Positions 1 through 7,637 of a DNA stretch of 16,664 nucleotides are shown here, one piece after another (the stretch's first letter is position 1; each line of letters starts with the position of its first letter). The notes below the pieces were generated by a model that worked only from the letters and a program-made list of their open reading frames with translations, had not been told where the DNA came from and did not search any database. Both the position numbers and the translations under genes were made by a program. Source of the stretch: Hymenopellis radicata (Eukaryota > Basidiomycota > Agaricomycetes > Agaricales > Physalacriaceae); NCBI GenBank assembly GCA_015501595.1, contig JADNRX010000985.1, forward strand, positions 1 through 16,664, read 5' to 3'.

Positions 1-925
1 TGTCCTCATTCCATTCCAGCTTGCTCATCTCATCCTGCTTTAGGCGCAGAAATAACCATCTATCTCGTTACGGAGATCTGTAGTTGGCAACCTCCGCGCT
101 ACTGTCGACGTCGATGGCAAGATACTCGACCGCATATCTATCTGGACAGCTGCAACTGGCGACGATAGACCTAATTATCCCGTCTTCACCTCCCGAGGCC
201 TTTCTTCGATGGAGCACATGTCCTCACGGTGAACATCACGGAGGTCAACGGTGACCAGATGTTCTCGTTGGACTACCTATCATTTGTGAATGTGACTCAA
301 AGTCCGGATGGACCCTCGTCTGCTGCGACCTTTCGCTGCAGTGACTGGTGCTACCGCTACGAGGACTCGCGCCCCCACACCATTACAAAACGACGTCTTC
401 ATCTGCGAGTGCTGCGTCCGATGTTCAAGGGGTCAAGACTACGAACGTGGGCGCCATCGCGGGCGGTGTGATTGGTGGTCTCCTCGCCGTTGCTGGTATG
501 ATCTTTATACTCTGGTGGCTTCGCCGAAGACGGCAGCGGGTACGTGATTCTTTCCTGTCTGTAACATTGTTTTCTCATTCACCCATTTTTATAGAAGCCA
601 ACAAACTAATACGCTCGTTCCATATCCTTCTCAGATTCAGCCATCTCCATCGAGTTTTGGAGGTTCTGTGGCTTCTGATGCGCCCATTTTGCCGACAAGG
701 CCCCGCGAATCGCCACGAAGTAGTCGGCGTAAAGCCCACAAAGCATCAATGGCTCGGGTGCGACTAGAAGTAGAACGATTAAAGCTAGAGATGAATGCTC
801 TGGGGAACGGTGGATCGTCGTCACAGGTGGAGGCGCTGCAGAGAAGAATCAACGATCTATCTGCGGAGAATTTACGTTTGCATAGGGCACTTGCTGGACA
901 TGATCATCCGCCTGCATACGTATAG
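1..925 (+). pseudogene. Single-pass membrane protein gene, 5'-truncated by the window and frame-disrupted
   Basis: This looks like the 3' part of a basidiomycete cell-surface protein: beta-rich ectodomain, Ser/Thr/Ala linker, one membrane span and a cytoplasmic tail. The ectodomain is readable only by changing frame: GAEITIYLV (from 43) in frame 1, then NLRATVDVDG and NYPVFTSRGL (about 86-202) in frame 2, then DGAHVLTVNI and FSLDYLSFVN (208-291) in frame 1. A Ser/Ala stretch leads into the span in frame 3. The span GAIAGGVIGGLLAVAG...WWL lies at about 450-521, followed by the stop-transfer run RRRRQR. A 95-bp intron (540-634; GTACGT, CTAAT branch, TCAG) restores frame for the tail. The tail has a short heptad-like helix (VRLEVERLKLEM; ALQRRINDLSAENLRLHRAL) and ends HPPAYV, a PPxY motif. 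At least three indels in 450 bp suggest a decaying copy or an indel-prone assembly. A ttag acceptor at 40-43 may mark an exon start. The function of the family is not known to me. Confidence 0.6.
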
Positions 926-1230
926 TCTTTAGCTCTGGAACTTGGGACTTTGGATGGTTATAGATTACTTGTACGGACATGGCTTAATATGTACTACAAT
1001 ATCAGTGCGAAGATTAATGGATAATGTGCCAGACAGTCAAAGCAGAGATCGAAAGTGTCTGAACACATTCAAGATGTGCGCTTTGGTTGCCTTCTTTTTG
1101 AAGGACTTCAGGAGGCATAATAAAATGCGCCACATGGCATGATCGTTGGAGTCGGCGGTTTAAACTTTATTTACCATAAGGCCGTTTTTAAAAATTAATG
1201 CTGCTCATAGTCAAGAGTCAAGACTCAAAT
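926..1230. other. Gene-free interval
   Basis: This is the 3' flank of the membrane-protein gene, up to the target-site duplication of the transposon. I see no open frame with coding character, no RNA gene and no long repeat. It becomes AT-rich toward its right end. Confidence 0.5.
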
Positions 1231-1238
1231 ATTCATGT
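1231..1238. repeat. 8-bp target-site duplication, left copy (ATTCATGT)
   Basis: ATTCATGT directly precedes the TAGGGT terminus of the element and is repeated exactly after its other end. An 8-bp duplication is the length made by hAT-superfamily transposases. Confidence 0.8.
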
Positions 1239-1367
1239 TAGGGTAGTGGAAACAACCTAGGTTAGAGTACCAAGAGGTTGTTTCCCAGTAAATTACCAGT
1301 TATTTACCGGTTTGTAACCTAAAGCTGTTGGGGCAGGTTATTTACCTGCACGTGACATATCCACGTG
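1239..1367 (+). repeat. Left terminal inverted repeat of the MITE
   Basis: About 129 bp, pairing imperfectly with 1537-1656. It contains GTTATTTACC at 1299-1308, GGTTATTTACC at 1336-1346, and two CACGTG boxes at 1349-1354 and 1362-1367 near its inner end. Confidence 0.65.
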
Positions 1368-1416
1368 ATGTGTGGCGCACGCAAAAAAGGTAGTCCGGAC
1401 TCCGCACTATATTCAG

Positions 1417-1443
1417 AGGCAAGAAAAATTACTATTCTTGCCT
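1417..1443. repeat. Hairpin inside the MITE
   Basis: AGGCAAGAA (1417-1425) and TTCTTGCCT (1435-1443) are perfect 9-bp reverse complements around a 9-nt loop, near the element's centre. Confidence 0.6.
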
Positions 1444-1536
1444 TTAAAATCTATCTGACTCTGATGGGTCCAAGGAAGTGGCATCCGGAGGGGAAAGACT
1501 GAAAACACTTGACGGCTGCTGCCACCGCGGGAATGT

Positions 1537-1656
1537 CACGTGAAAATATCACGTGCAGGTAAATAACCGTTTTTAACCGGTAAATAACCTGGACCTCCGG
1601 GAGGGTAGGTAAATAACAGTTATTTACCACCCCCCGAGGTTATTTCCACGACCCTA
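1537..1656 (-). repeat. Right terminal inverted repeat of the MITE
   Basis: About 120 bp. It holds CACGTG at 1537-1542 and 1550-1555, mirroring the left arm. GGTAAATAACC lies at 1559-1569 and 1579-1589, GGTAAATAAC at 1608-1617, and the opposite orientation GTTATTTACC at 1619-1628. Confidence 0.65.
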
Positions 1657-1664
1657 ATTCATGT
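1657..1664. repeat. 8-bp target-site duplication, right copy (ATTCATGT)
   Basis: An exact match to 1231-1238, directly after the ACCCTA right terminus. Confidence 0.8.
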
Positions 1665-1702
1665 CAAAAATTAAAATTTTAAATTTGCTATTGGAAAAGA
1701 TC

Positions 1703-1707
1703 AAAAA
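1703..1707 (-). terminator. RNA polymerase III terminator of the tRNA gene
   Basis: On the minus strand a run of five T residues follows the tRNA discriminator base directly, as expected for Pol III termination. Confidence 0.75.
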
Positions 1708-1789
1708 TGACCACCGCAGGACTCGAACCTGCAACCTTTTGGTACGCCAGGCATCGAAGCCAAACGCGCTACCATTGCGCCAGGTAGCC
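1708..1789 (-). tRNA. tRNA-Arg (anticodon UCG) with a 10-nt intron
   Basis: Reading the minus strand from 1789, all arms fold. The acceptor GGCTACC pairs with GGTGGTC (two G-U pairs), then discriminator A. The D arm is GCGC/GCGC with loop AATGGTA. The anticodon stem TTTGG/CCAAA is perfect. The variable region is AGGTT, and the T arm is GCAGG/CCTGC with loop TTCGAGT. The anticodon loop is CT-TCG-A, then a 10-nt intron (1744-1753) at the usual place after base 37, then A38. The anticodon occupies 1755-1757 and would decode CGA. Internal promoter boxes are good: A box TGGCGCAATGG and a consensus B box GGTTCGAGTCC. Mature length is 72 nt before CCA. The gene is transcribed away from the divergent ubiquitin protease, whose ATG lies 114 bp from the tRNA 5' end. 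Confidence 0.88.
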
Positions 1790-1886
1790 ATACTGAATGA
1801 ATAACGTTAATCTTACTGTCCTGCCTGGTTATTCTTGGCTATTAGTAAATCCTTCCACCGTCATCGGTCTTTAAGCAGGGACTCTC

Positions 1887-1907
1887 ATGTTGGACGTCCT
1901 TCGATGA
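1887..1907 (+). promoter_or_regulatory. Six-codon upstream ORF overlapping the protease start
   Basis: ATG at 1887 opens a frame of six codons (MLDVLR) whose TGA stop (1905-1907) overlaps the main start codon at 1904 as ATGA. If the transcript begins upstream of 1887, this uORF would damp or couple translation of the protease. The transcription start is unknown. Confidence 0.4.
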
Positions 1908-4291
1908 ACTCTGCATTCGAGACACTCCTACGAACTGCGGTATCGTCCAACTTGTTCCTGCAGCTGTTCCCTTATATTGTCCTATTTGCATTTCCCGTCC
2001 TTCTGGTCACTGCTACCACCTGCGTCCGACGCACCATCAACGCGCCAGCCATTTCCATGGGCTTGGATAGCCTCGGCTTTTCCGCGCCATGGACCTGGTT
2101 TTCAAACGGACACACCGAGCCTCGACCGATTCATAGTCACCACCACCACCAGTCGAACAGGAAGAGCCACAAATCCAAGAAGGCAGCGAAAAGAGGTACC
2201 GTTATCCTGGAGTCATTTGGTTTCAAATTTCTGACTGTCTGCGTAGAAGAGGATGTTGAGGATGGATATTATCCCGGCCTAGTCAATATTTCCGGTACAT
2301 ATTGCTTCATGAACTCAACAATCCAGGTATTTCCATTGGCTAACAACATGCTTGACTTGACGCGAATTTACAGGCATTATCTTCACTTTCCTACCTTCAA
2401 CCACAGATAGACGCCGTGCATTCCAAAGCGGAAGCATTGGATGTTCCGACCCCGGTCATTGACGTTCTTCAAGATCTCTTCCACCGTGCGTGTATCCACC
2501 TGATGACCCATGTGCGTCTGACGATATGGCCCAGAACTCAACACGTCCAAATCCGTACCGTCCTCCATTAGACCCGTCGACCTAATTGCCGTTCTGTCAT
2601 CCCCATCATCTGCCCGTTTTAATTCTCTCTTCAACTCGCGCGAACACCAGGACGCCCAGGAACTCTTCCAACTCGTCTCCGAATGCATCAAGAACGAAAC
2701 CTTGGCCGTTGACAAGGAAGGTCTTCGGGACCGTGGTCTCAACGCGCTCTCGCGAGTGGGTGACACATCTAGAGACATCGGCAAAAGCGTGTTCGATGGT
2801 CTCACCGCCAATCGACGGAGCTGTGTCATCTGCCAATACACTGAAGCTGTCATGCACTTTGCTTTTGACAATTGGCAGCTGGCTGTTCCACGACTTGCCG
2901 CAAGCTGTACACTGGAGGATTGTCTGGAGGAATATACCCGACTCGAGGTTCTACGGGATTGTATATGTCGCAAATGCTCCATGCTCGCGACCCATCGGCG
3001 ATTATCCGAGGAAGTTGCCGTCTTGACAGAGGCTACACGGCCGGATGCAAAACCGTCTTCATCCAAGAAACGCCGACTGAAGGAAGTCAAGCGAATGGAG
3101 GCTCGTGTCAAGGCCGCCTTGGACGAGGGAAGAATCGAAGAGGACATCAAAGACGTACGTCTGGAAAAGGTGTTCAGTCAATACTCGACCAAGCAAGCCA
3201 TGATCGCCCGACCTCCCCAAGTCCTCGCTCTTCATCTCAATCGCTCAGTGCATTATACACATTACGCCGCAAAGAACAATATCCGGGTCATGTTTCCTGA
3301 AGTTCTTGACCTCACTCCCTTCACCACATCTGGCAGTCTATCTGTTGTTCCGACGTCGTCTCTATCAACACCGTCCCCTCTTCCTCCACGATCAAGCACG
3401 CCCACACCTGCCACCTACGACAACATCCATTCCCGCACCATCTATCGCCTGGCATCCGTTGTATGTCATTACGGGCAACACTCGTTTGGGCACTACGTTT
3501 GCTTCAGACGTAAGCCGCGGCAAGCAAACTCTGAAGACCGTTGGCGGCCTCCGAAGCTCATCATTAGAGAGCGTCCTGCTGTGAAAGAAGAAGACAAGGA
3601 TTTGGGACCGGCCTTCTCTTTCGACTGGGAGGACACCGACCCAGCCGCTGGACCCGGTACTGGACTTGGATGGTTACGAATATCGGACGCCAATGTCGAC
3701 GAGTGTGGCATCGAGAGTGTCTTGCGGGAGGGGTCTGGCGCTTTCATGTTGTACTATGAACGCGCCCTCGTCTCATTAGCCCCACCCGCACACCCGTATG
3801 CTGGCTCCAATGGAGTGGCAAATGGATATGCGTACGGCGTAGGGATGACGAGCCCAGAGAGCTCGGAGGAGACGCTAAAGCCCGAGATGCTGATGAAGAT
3901 GACAATGATGAACGGGAACTCGAGCATGGGGTCGCTGGTGAGCAGAGTCAGCATGAACGGGTCGGTGAAGAGCGAGGACGACAGCAAGAGCTTTTTATCT
4001 GCGAGTCCTCCTGCGAATCTTGGTGCGAGGGTTGTGCGGAGTGTTGCTGCTGGACGTGGGCGAAGGAGCACAAGCGCCACACCATCGGATGCCCCGCGCG
4101 CAAAGTCAGCGTCTCCGCCGCCATCGTCTGTGTCTATACCCATACCGAATGGTCATCACCGAGTGAAGGAGGAAGAAGAGGACGAGCCTATTCCCCCCTC
4201 ACTCTCATCGTCTGCGCCTGCGCTGCTGTTCCCGTCCCAGCTTAGCTCTTCAGAGCCGCATAATCATAAACCAGAAGAAGACGCCCGCTAG
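1904..4291 (+). CDS. Membrane-anchored ubiquitin-specific protease (peptidase C19), 4 exons
   Basis: This deubiquitinase cleaves ubiquitin from proteins through a Cys-His-Asp site. Exons are 1904-2195, 2247-2326, 2374-2485 and 2535-4291; introns are 51, 47 and 49 bp with GT..AG ends, and intron 1 is open in frame. The product is 746 aa. Residues 17-40 (LFLQLFPYIVLFAFPVLLV) form one membrane span. A His/Lys-rich linker (76-97) follows. The Cys box is NISGTYCFMNS with catalytic C117. SREHQDAQELFQ is the conserved Q-D-x-x-E/L block. CVIC (258/261) and CRKC (306/309) make the zinc finger. The His box HYGQHSFGHYVC gives H481, and WLRISDANV gives D546. The tail from about 587 is Ser/Pro-rich and acidic, probably disordered. 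The domain order resembles fungal Ubp1/Ubp16 and animal USP30, which are anchored in ER or mitochondrial outer membrane; the membrane used here is not shown by the sequence. The ATG at 1904 is the first in this frame that gives the membrane anchor at the N terminus. Confidence 0.92.
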
Positions 4292-4666
4292 CAGCGCAGC
4301 GCAGATCCGCATGCTGACAATGTTCTTGGTCCTCATAATAATGTATCCATTGCATACTTATTTACTTCTTGTTATCGTTTACATTAGTGTCTACACGTTT
4401 AGTCGTCTGTATCAAATAAACCCACTCAGAGTCGTATGCTTTTTGAACCACTCCCACCATACTTGCAAACGTAGTCTTTGTTGCTTAGTTTTCATGTGTT
4501 GTCGCAGCAATGTAGGCAAGCTCATAAGAAGCGAGCACCAATCTCGATCACGATCCCCAAGGGTTTCTTCCGAACCACCATCTTCGGCCGCGTCATTGGG
4601 CTCTCCGACGCGCCCACTCAACCCGTCTATCAGGGCGAGGAATCTGCCATCTCACAGGTCTCCTAC

Positions 4667-4709
4667 GTGCGTATTTACGCTTTCGGAAACGCGTCGTTAC
4701 CATTTTTAG
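4667..4709 (+). other. Candidate 5'-UTR intron, unit A
   Basis: GTGCGT donor and TTTTTAG acceptor bound 43 bp, and a matching intron lies in unit B (7554-7598). Its acceptor is 40 bp before the ATG. At 43 bp it is near the lower limit for a basidiomycete intron. Confidence 0.4.
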
Positions 4710-4749
4710 TAGGCAAATTTTCTGCTGTTCGAGTCGGCCTTCGTCCGGG

Positions 4750-6522
4750 ATGCAGCAGATTGCGTCACAATGCACCAGTTGTGGTGCTTTCACCAGACGG
4801 AGTCTCCATCACGAAGAGGAATACCAGAGCTCTGTGTTTCTGGAACCACTCCGTACCTCGAATTTCCCAGCGACGGACGAGCAGATCTCGCACGTCCGAC
4901 ACACCATCTTACCCACTGTCTCCTGCGACATATCCTCCATCGAATCCAAACTCGCATCCCTTCGGGAGGTCATCACGTCGATGGAGGAAGAGCGAGGGAG
5001 GTTGATAAATGTCCAGAAGAAGTACAACAACCTCGTTTCCTTGCATCGCACTCTCCCCTCGGAAATCTTGTCCGAAGTCTTTCTATATACACTTTCTAGC
5101 GCCTCCGATTCCAACGCGTTTGACGCGTCTGGATCCATGTGGCAGCTCAGTCACGTCTCCCAGAGCTGGCGCAGCATCGCTTTGTCCCTTGGTTCCTTTT
5201 GGTCGACTATGGATATTCGTTTTCCGAAAGCGGCGCAGCAGGAAGCAGACGTGCAGCGCTTGGAGACGATTATTCACCGTTCCCGCGAGGGACCACTAGA
5301 CATATATCTGAGCGACTACAGATTCGATAAACAGATCCCCAGTTCTCCCTCGATCCTAAAGCGCATGCTCGAGATCATCTTCGCCGAATCGTATCGGTGG
5401 CGGAAAGTAGCTCTACCCGATTGCCGAATGTATTGGAATATACTTGACAAGCCACTTCATAATCAGCTTCCTCACCTCGAGTCGTTGGGCCTCGCTTTTG
5501 TGGTGCTCGATCAGGAGGCATATTCGCTGGTGTCTATGTTCAGAGCCTGCCCTCGTCTCAGGAAACTGACTCTTCGTGGTACAATTCCACCGGTCATCGA
5601 ACTTCCGTGGGGCCAAATTACGGAGCTTGACCTGTCTTGTATGGACCTTGATGACGAGGGGGACCGCAGAGCATGTCTGCGTTTGATTGGACAGTGTCCA
5701 TCTCTTGAAATCCTCACTATGTCTGAATGGGATTCGGCGGGCGACGCATCGGCGTATACGGCCATCACCTGCTCGAATATGCGTAAGCTCCATGCTACGT
5801 CGGTGCCCGTCATCGACGCTCTCACGCTCCCTCGTCTACGGGATGCATCTCTTAGTCCTAGCGCAACTCACTTCGATATCCTGCATTCATTTAAACAACT
5901 ACTCATTCGTTCCAGTTGTTTGAGCGCCCTCACCAGACTTTCGCTTACTAGGGTGCCACTTGCTGCCTCACCGGAACATAGCCTACTTTCAATTCTTTCC
6001 CAGACACATAGTCTCACCTTCCTCGAGCTGTCTGCATCCATGCAGGAATTTAGCGACGAAACGGAAAATAGCGACCTGGAACAAATAGTGGCGATCGTGA
6101 ACTCCCTCGAGGTCGTGCCTACCGAGTCTGTCACTTTCCTCCCCCTCCTTTCATCTCTCGACATTCGGGTGTTTAACCACCTTGACTCGCAGGATCTACT
6201 GTATTTTGGGCCGGTCGGTAGTTTTGCTTTGACGGTCCAGACCCGGTGGAGAGGGGACGATACTCTCGGCCTAGCCAGGCTTACAAGATGCCACTTTGTT
6301 GTACATGCAAGGTATATGAAGACGGACGAGGCCATATTCCGGGACAGCGATGGGGTGTCGGTCGTGAATGTGTTCAATGAAGAGGAAAGGCACATCTTCA
6401 ATACACTGGTGGACGAGGGGATGGACCTCTCTATAAGGGTGACGTCGAATTTGATCAGACACGTTGGAAGTGGAGGCCGTTATCCAGTTTTCGCAATTCC
6501 CCCCCATGGTGACTTGAATTGA
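4750..6522 (+). CDS. F-box/LRR-like protein A (tandem copy 1), 590 aa
   Basis: A likely substrate receptor of an SCF ubiquitin ligase: the F-box would bind Skp1 and the C-terminal repeats would bind a target. It is one exon. The start MQQIASQCTSCGAF is chosen because the paralogue aligns from the same place. C8 and C11 form a CxxC pair. Residues about 44-90 (SSIESKLASLREVITSMEEE) look like a coiled coil. The F-box runs about 101-156, with LPSEILSEVFLYTL then WQLSHVSQSWRSIAL. About 190-470 holds irregular leucine-rich segments (LPHLESLGLAF, CPRLRKLTLRG, ITELDLSCMDLD, CPSLEILTMSE). A C-terminal block conserved in the local family follows: FLPLLSSLDIRV, YFGPVGSF, RWRGDDTLGLARL and FNEEERHIF..LVDEGMDLSIRVTS. 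The stop is followed two bases later by a candidate intron. The target is unknown. Confidence 0.88.
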   Translation: MQQIASQCTSCGAFTRRSLHHEEEYQSSVFLEPLRTSNFPATDEQISHVRHTILPTVSCDISSIESKLASLREVITSMEEERGRLINVQKKYNNLVSLHRTLPSEILSEVFLYTLSSASDSNAFDASGSMWQLSHVSQSWRSIALSLGSFWSTMDIRFPKAAQQEADVQRLETIIHRSREGPLDIYLSDYRFDKQIPSSPSILKRMLEIIFAESYRWRKVALPDCRMYWNILDKPLHNQLPHLESLGLAFVVLDQEAYSLVSMFRACPRLRKLTLRGTIPPVIELPWGQITELDLSCMDLDDEGDRRACLRLIGQCPSLEILTMSEWDSAGDASAYTAITCSNMRKLHATSVPVIDALTLPRLRDASLSPSATHFDILHSFKQLLIRSSCLSALTRLSLTRVPLAASPEHSLLSILSQTHSLTFLELSASMQEFSDETENSDLEQIVAIVNSLEVVPTESVTFLPLLSSLDIRVFNHLDSQDLLYFGPVGSFALTVQTRWRGDDTLGLARLTRCHFVVHARYMKTDEAIFRDSDGVSVVNVFNEEERHIFNTLVDEGMDLSIRVTSNLIRHVGSGGRYPVFAIPPHGDLN

Positions 6523-6523
6523 T

Positions 6524-6575
6524 GTAAGTGATGTTTTTATGTGTGGAAGAATGTTTCTGACTCTCTGAATGACAG
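6524..6575 (+). other. Candidate 3'-UTR intron, unit A (52 bp)
   Basis: GTAAGT donor two bases after the stop codon and a GACAG acceptor. The duplicate has a 52-bp intron at the matching place (9425-9476). A donor so close to the stop should not trigger nonsense-mediated decay by the usual distance rule. Confidence 0.5.
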
Positions 6576-7006
6576 CACTATTTGTATGTCTTCGATTTCG
6601 CTCTTGAAGTCCTGCAACTTGGACATAGACAGCACCGTGGGCCGCTCCGATTTCAGAATCCTCTCTCTATAAACTTGACTCTTTGGTGTGCTGTACTTCG
6701 ATGCTGCCTTGTATTAACAATACCGCGTACATTTGATAGATTTTCGATTACAGGCTGTATTCGTCATATTTCTTTTTGAACCCAATGAAAGCGAAGGAAA
6801 CAATCCGGCTTGGCAGATGCGTGATGCCAGTGGCAATCGTGGCGTCGGTCACGTATGTCGTCTCTCTTTCTGTCCTGCAATCATCTCAAAAGTCAGAGCC
6901 TAACACGCCTTTGTTTATGATCACCTTGCAGTCCTGCTAATCAGAAGTCCACCCTGACCGACCCCTCAAAAACAAGAATTTGTTGATGAGGTGAGAATCG
7001 TTAGGC

Positions 7007-7252
7007 CACCGCCCACACCCTATCTTTCGAGATCGACCTAAAGTCGGGCTGGTACTTATGTACCTCTCTGGGATTTGCAACAACCCGAGGATTTCTTCCC
7101 CGATGTCCGTGCGACGCGCGACTCTCTTCTGGCCAAGCAGTTGGCATTCTCCGATTCTAAACGGTGGCGGGGGAATACAGTTCAGCGTAGCCTAAAACAG
7201 CCTCTTCTCGAGCTCATCTGCAACAAGCCATTGCAAGTTTGTCAGGGTACAT
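7007..7252. other. Unique spacer between the tandem units
   Basis: 246 bp without a counterpart beside either duplication unit. It holds a short open frame (from about 7075, FFPDVRATRDSLLAKQ...) that runs into unit B. I do not recognise it, and it is too short to call a gene. Confidence 0.45.
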
Positions 7253-7553
7253 GTTTAGTCGTCTGTATTATGGCAAAGCCCACTCAGGCGGTATTCTTGT
7301 TTATCATTTCCAAGCATGTACTTTCAAACGTAGCATTTGTTGGTTAGTTTATATGTGTTGTCGCAACAATGTACAGTAGGTCGCTGCTGGTAAGAAACGA
7401 GGATCAAATCATCAAATGCTGGTCGATCACGCGATCACGGTCCTCGAGGGTTTGTTCCGAACCACCAGCTTCAGCCGCGTCATTGGGCTCTCCGACGTGC
7501 CCACCAAGTCGTCTGTCAGTGCGAGAATTGTTGACATCTCTTAGGTCATCTAG

Positions 7554-7598
7554 GTGCGTATTTTACGCCTTCGAAAGCACGTATTTACCATTTCTTAG
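7554..7598 (+). other. Candidate 5'-UTR intron, unit B
   Basis: GTGCGT donor and TTCTTAG acceptor bound 45 bp, 39 bp before the start codon at 7638. It matches the 43-bp candidate in unit A. Both ends are kept despite differences in between. Confidence 0.4.
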
Positions 7599-7637
7599 CG
7601 GGCACTTTTCTAGTTTTCAACTCAGTCTGTGTTGGGC

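Larger units (their letters stand above)
1239..1656. mobile_element. Non-autonomous hAT-like DNA transposon (MITE), 418 bp
   Basis: The element starts TAGGGTAGTGGAAACAACCT. The reverse complement of its right end starts TAGGGTCGTGGAAATAACCT, so 18 of the first 20 bases match. It is flanked by perfect 8-bp duplications. Homology between the arms continues inward for about 120-130 bp with gaps, down to a shared GGTTATTTACC TGCACGTGA block. The roughly 170-bp centre is unique sequence with a small hairpin. No transposase frame is present, so it must have moved using an enzyme supplied from elsewhere. The 8-bp duplication, the A/GGG-type terminus and repeated subterminal motifs point to hAT. P-like elements also make 8-bp duplications and remain an alternative. 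Identical duplications suggest a fairly recent insertion. Confidence 0.8.
4397..7006 (+). repeat. Tandem segmental duplication, unit A (about 2.61 kb)
   Basis: Similarity to 7253-9881 begins at GTTTAGTCGTCTGTAT (4397-4412) and ends at GGTGAGAATCGTTAGGC (to 7006). The unit spans the 5' flank, 5' untranslated region, F-box gene and 3' flank. No similarity extends past these ends, so they mark the approximate breakpoints. Confidence 0.8.

Noticed and set aside
1239..1246. TTAGGG near the MITE left end as a telomeric repeat
   Set aside because: It occurs once only and is part of the transposon terminus, matched by its inverted copy at the other end.
2383..3150. 255-codon open frame on the minus strand
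   Set aside because: It lies antisense to the ubiquitin protease exons, whose frame carries conserved family motifs. The antisense product shows none.
4478..5005. Open frame upstream of and overlapping the first F-box gene (FFRTTIFGRVIGLSDAP...)
   Set aside because: The matching stretch in the duplicate (7380-7620) has stops and shifted frames, so it is not conserved as coding and is better read as 5' untranslated region.
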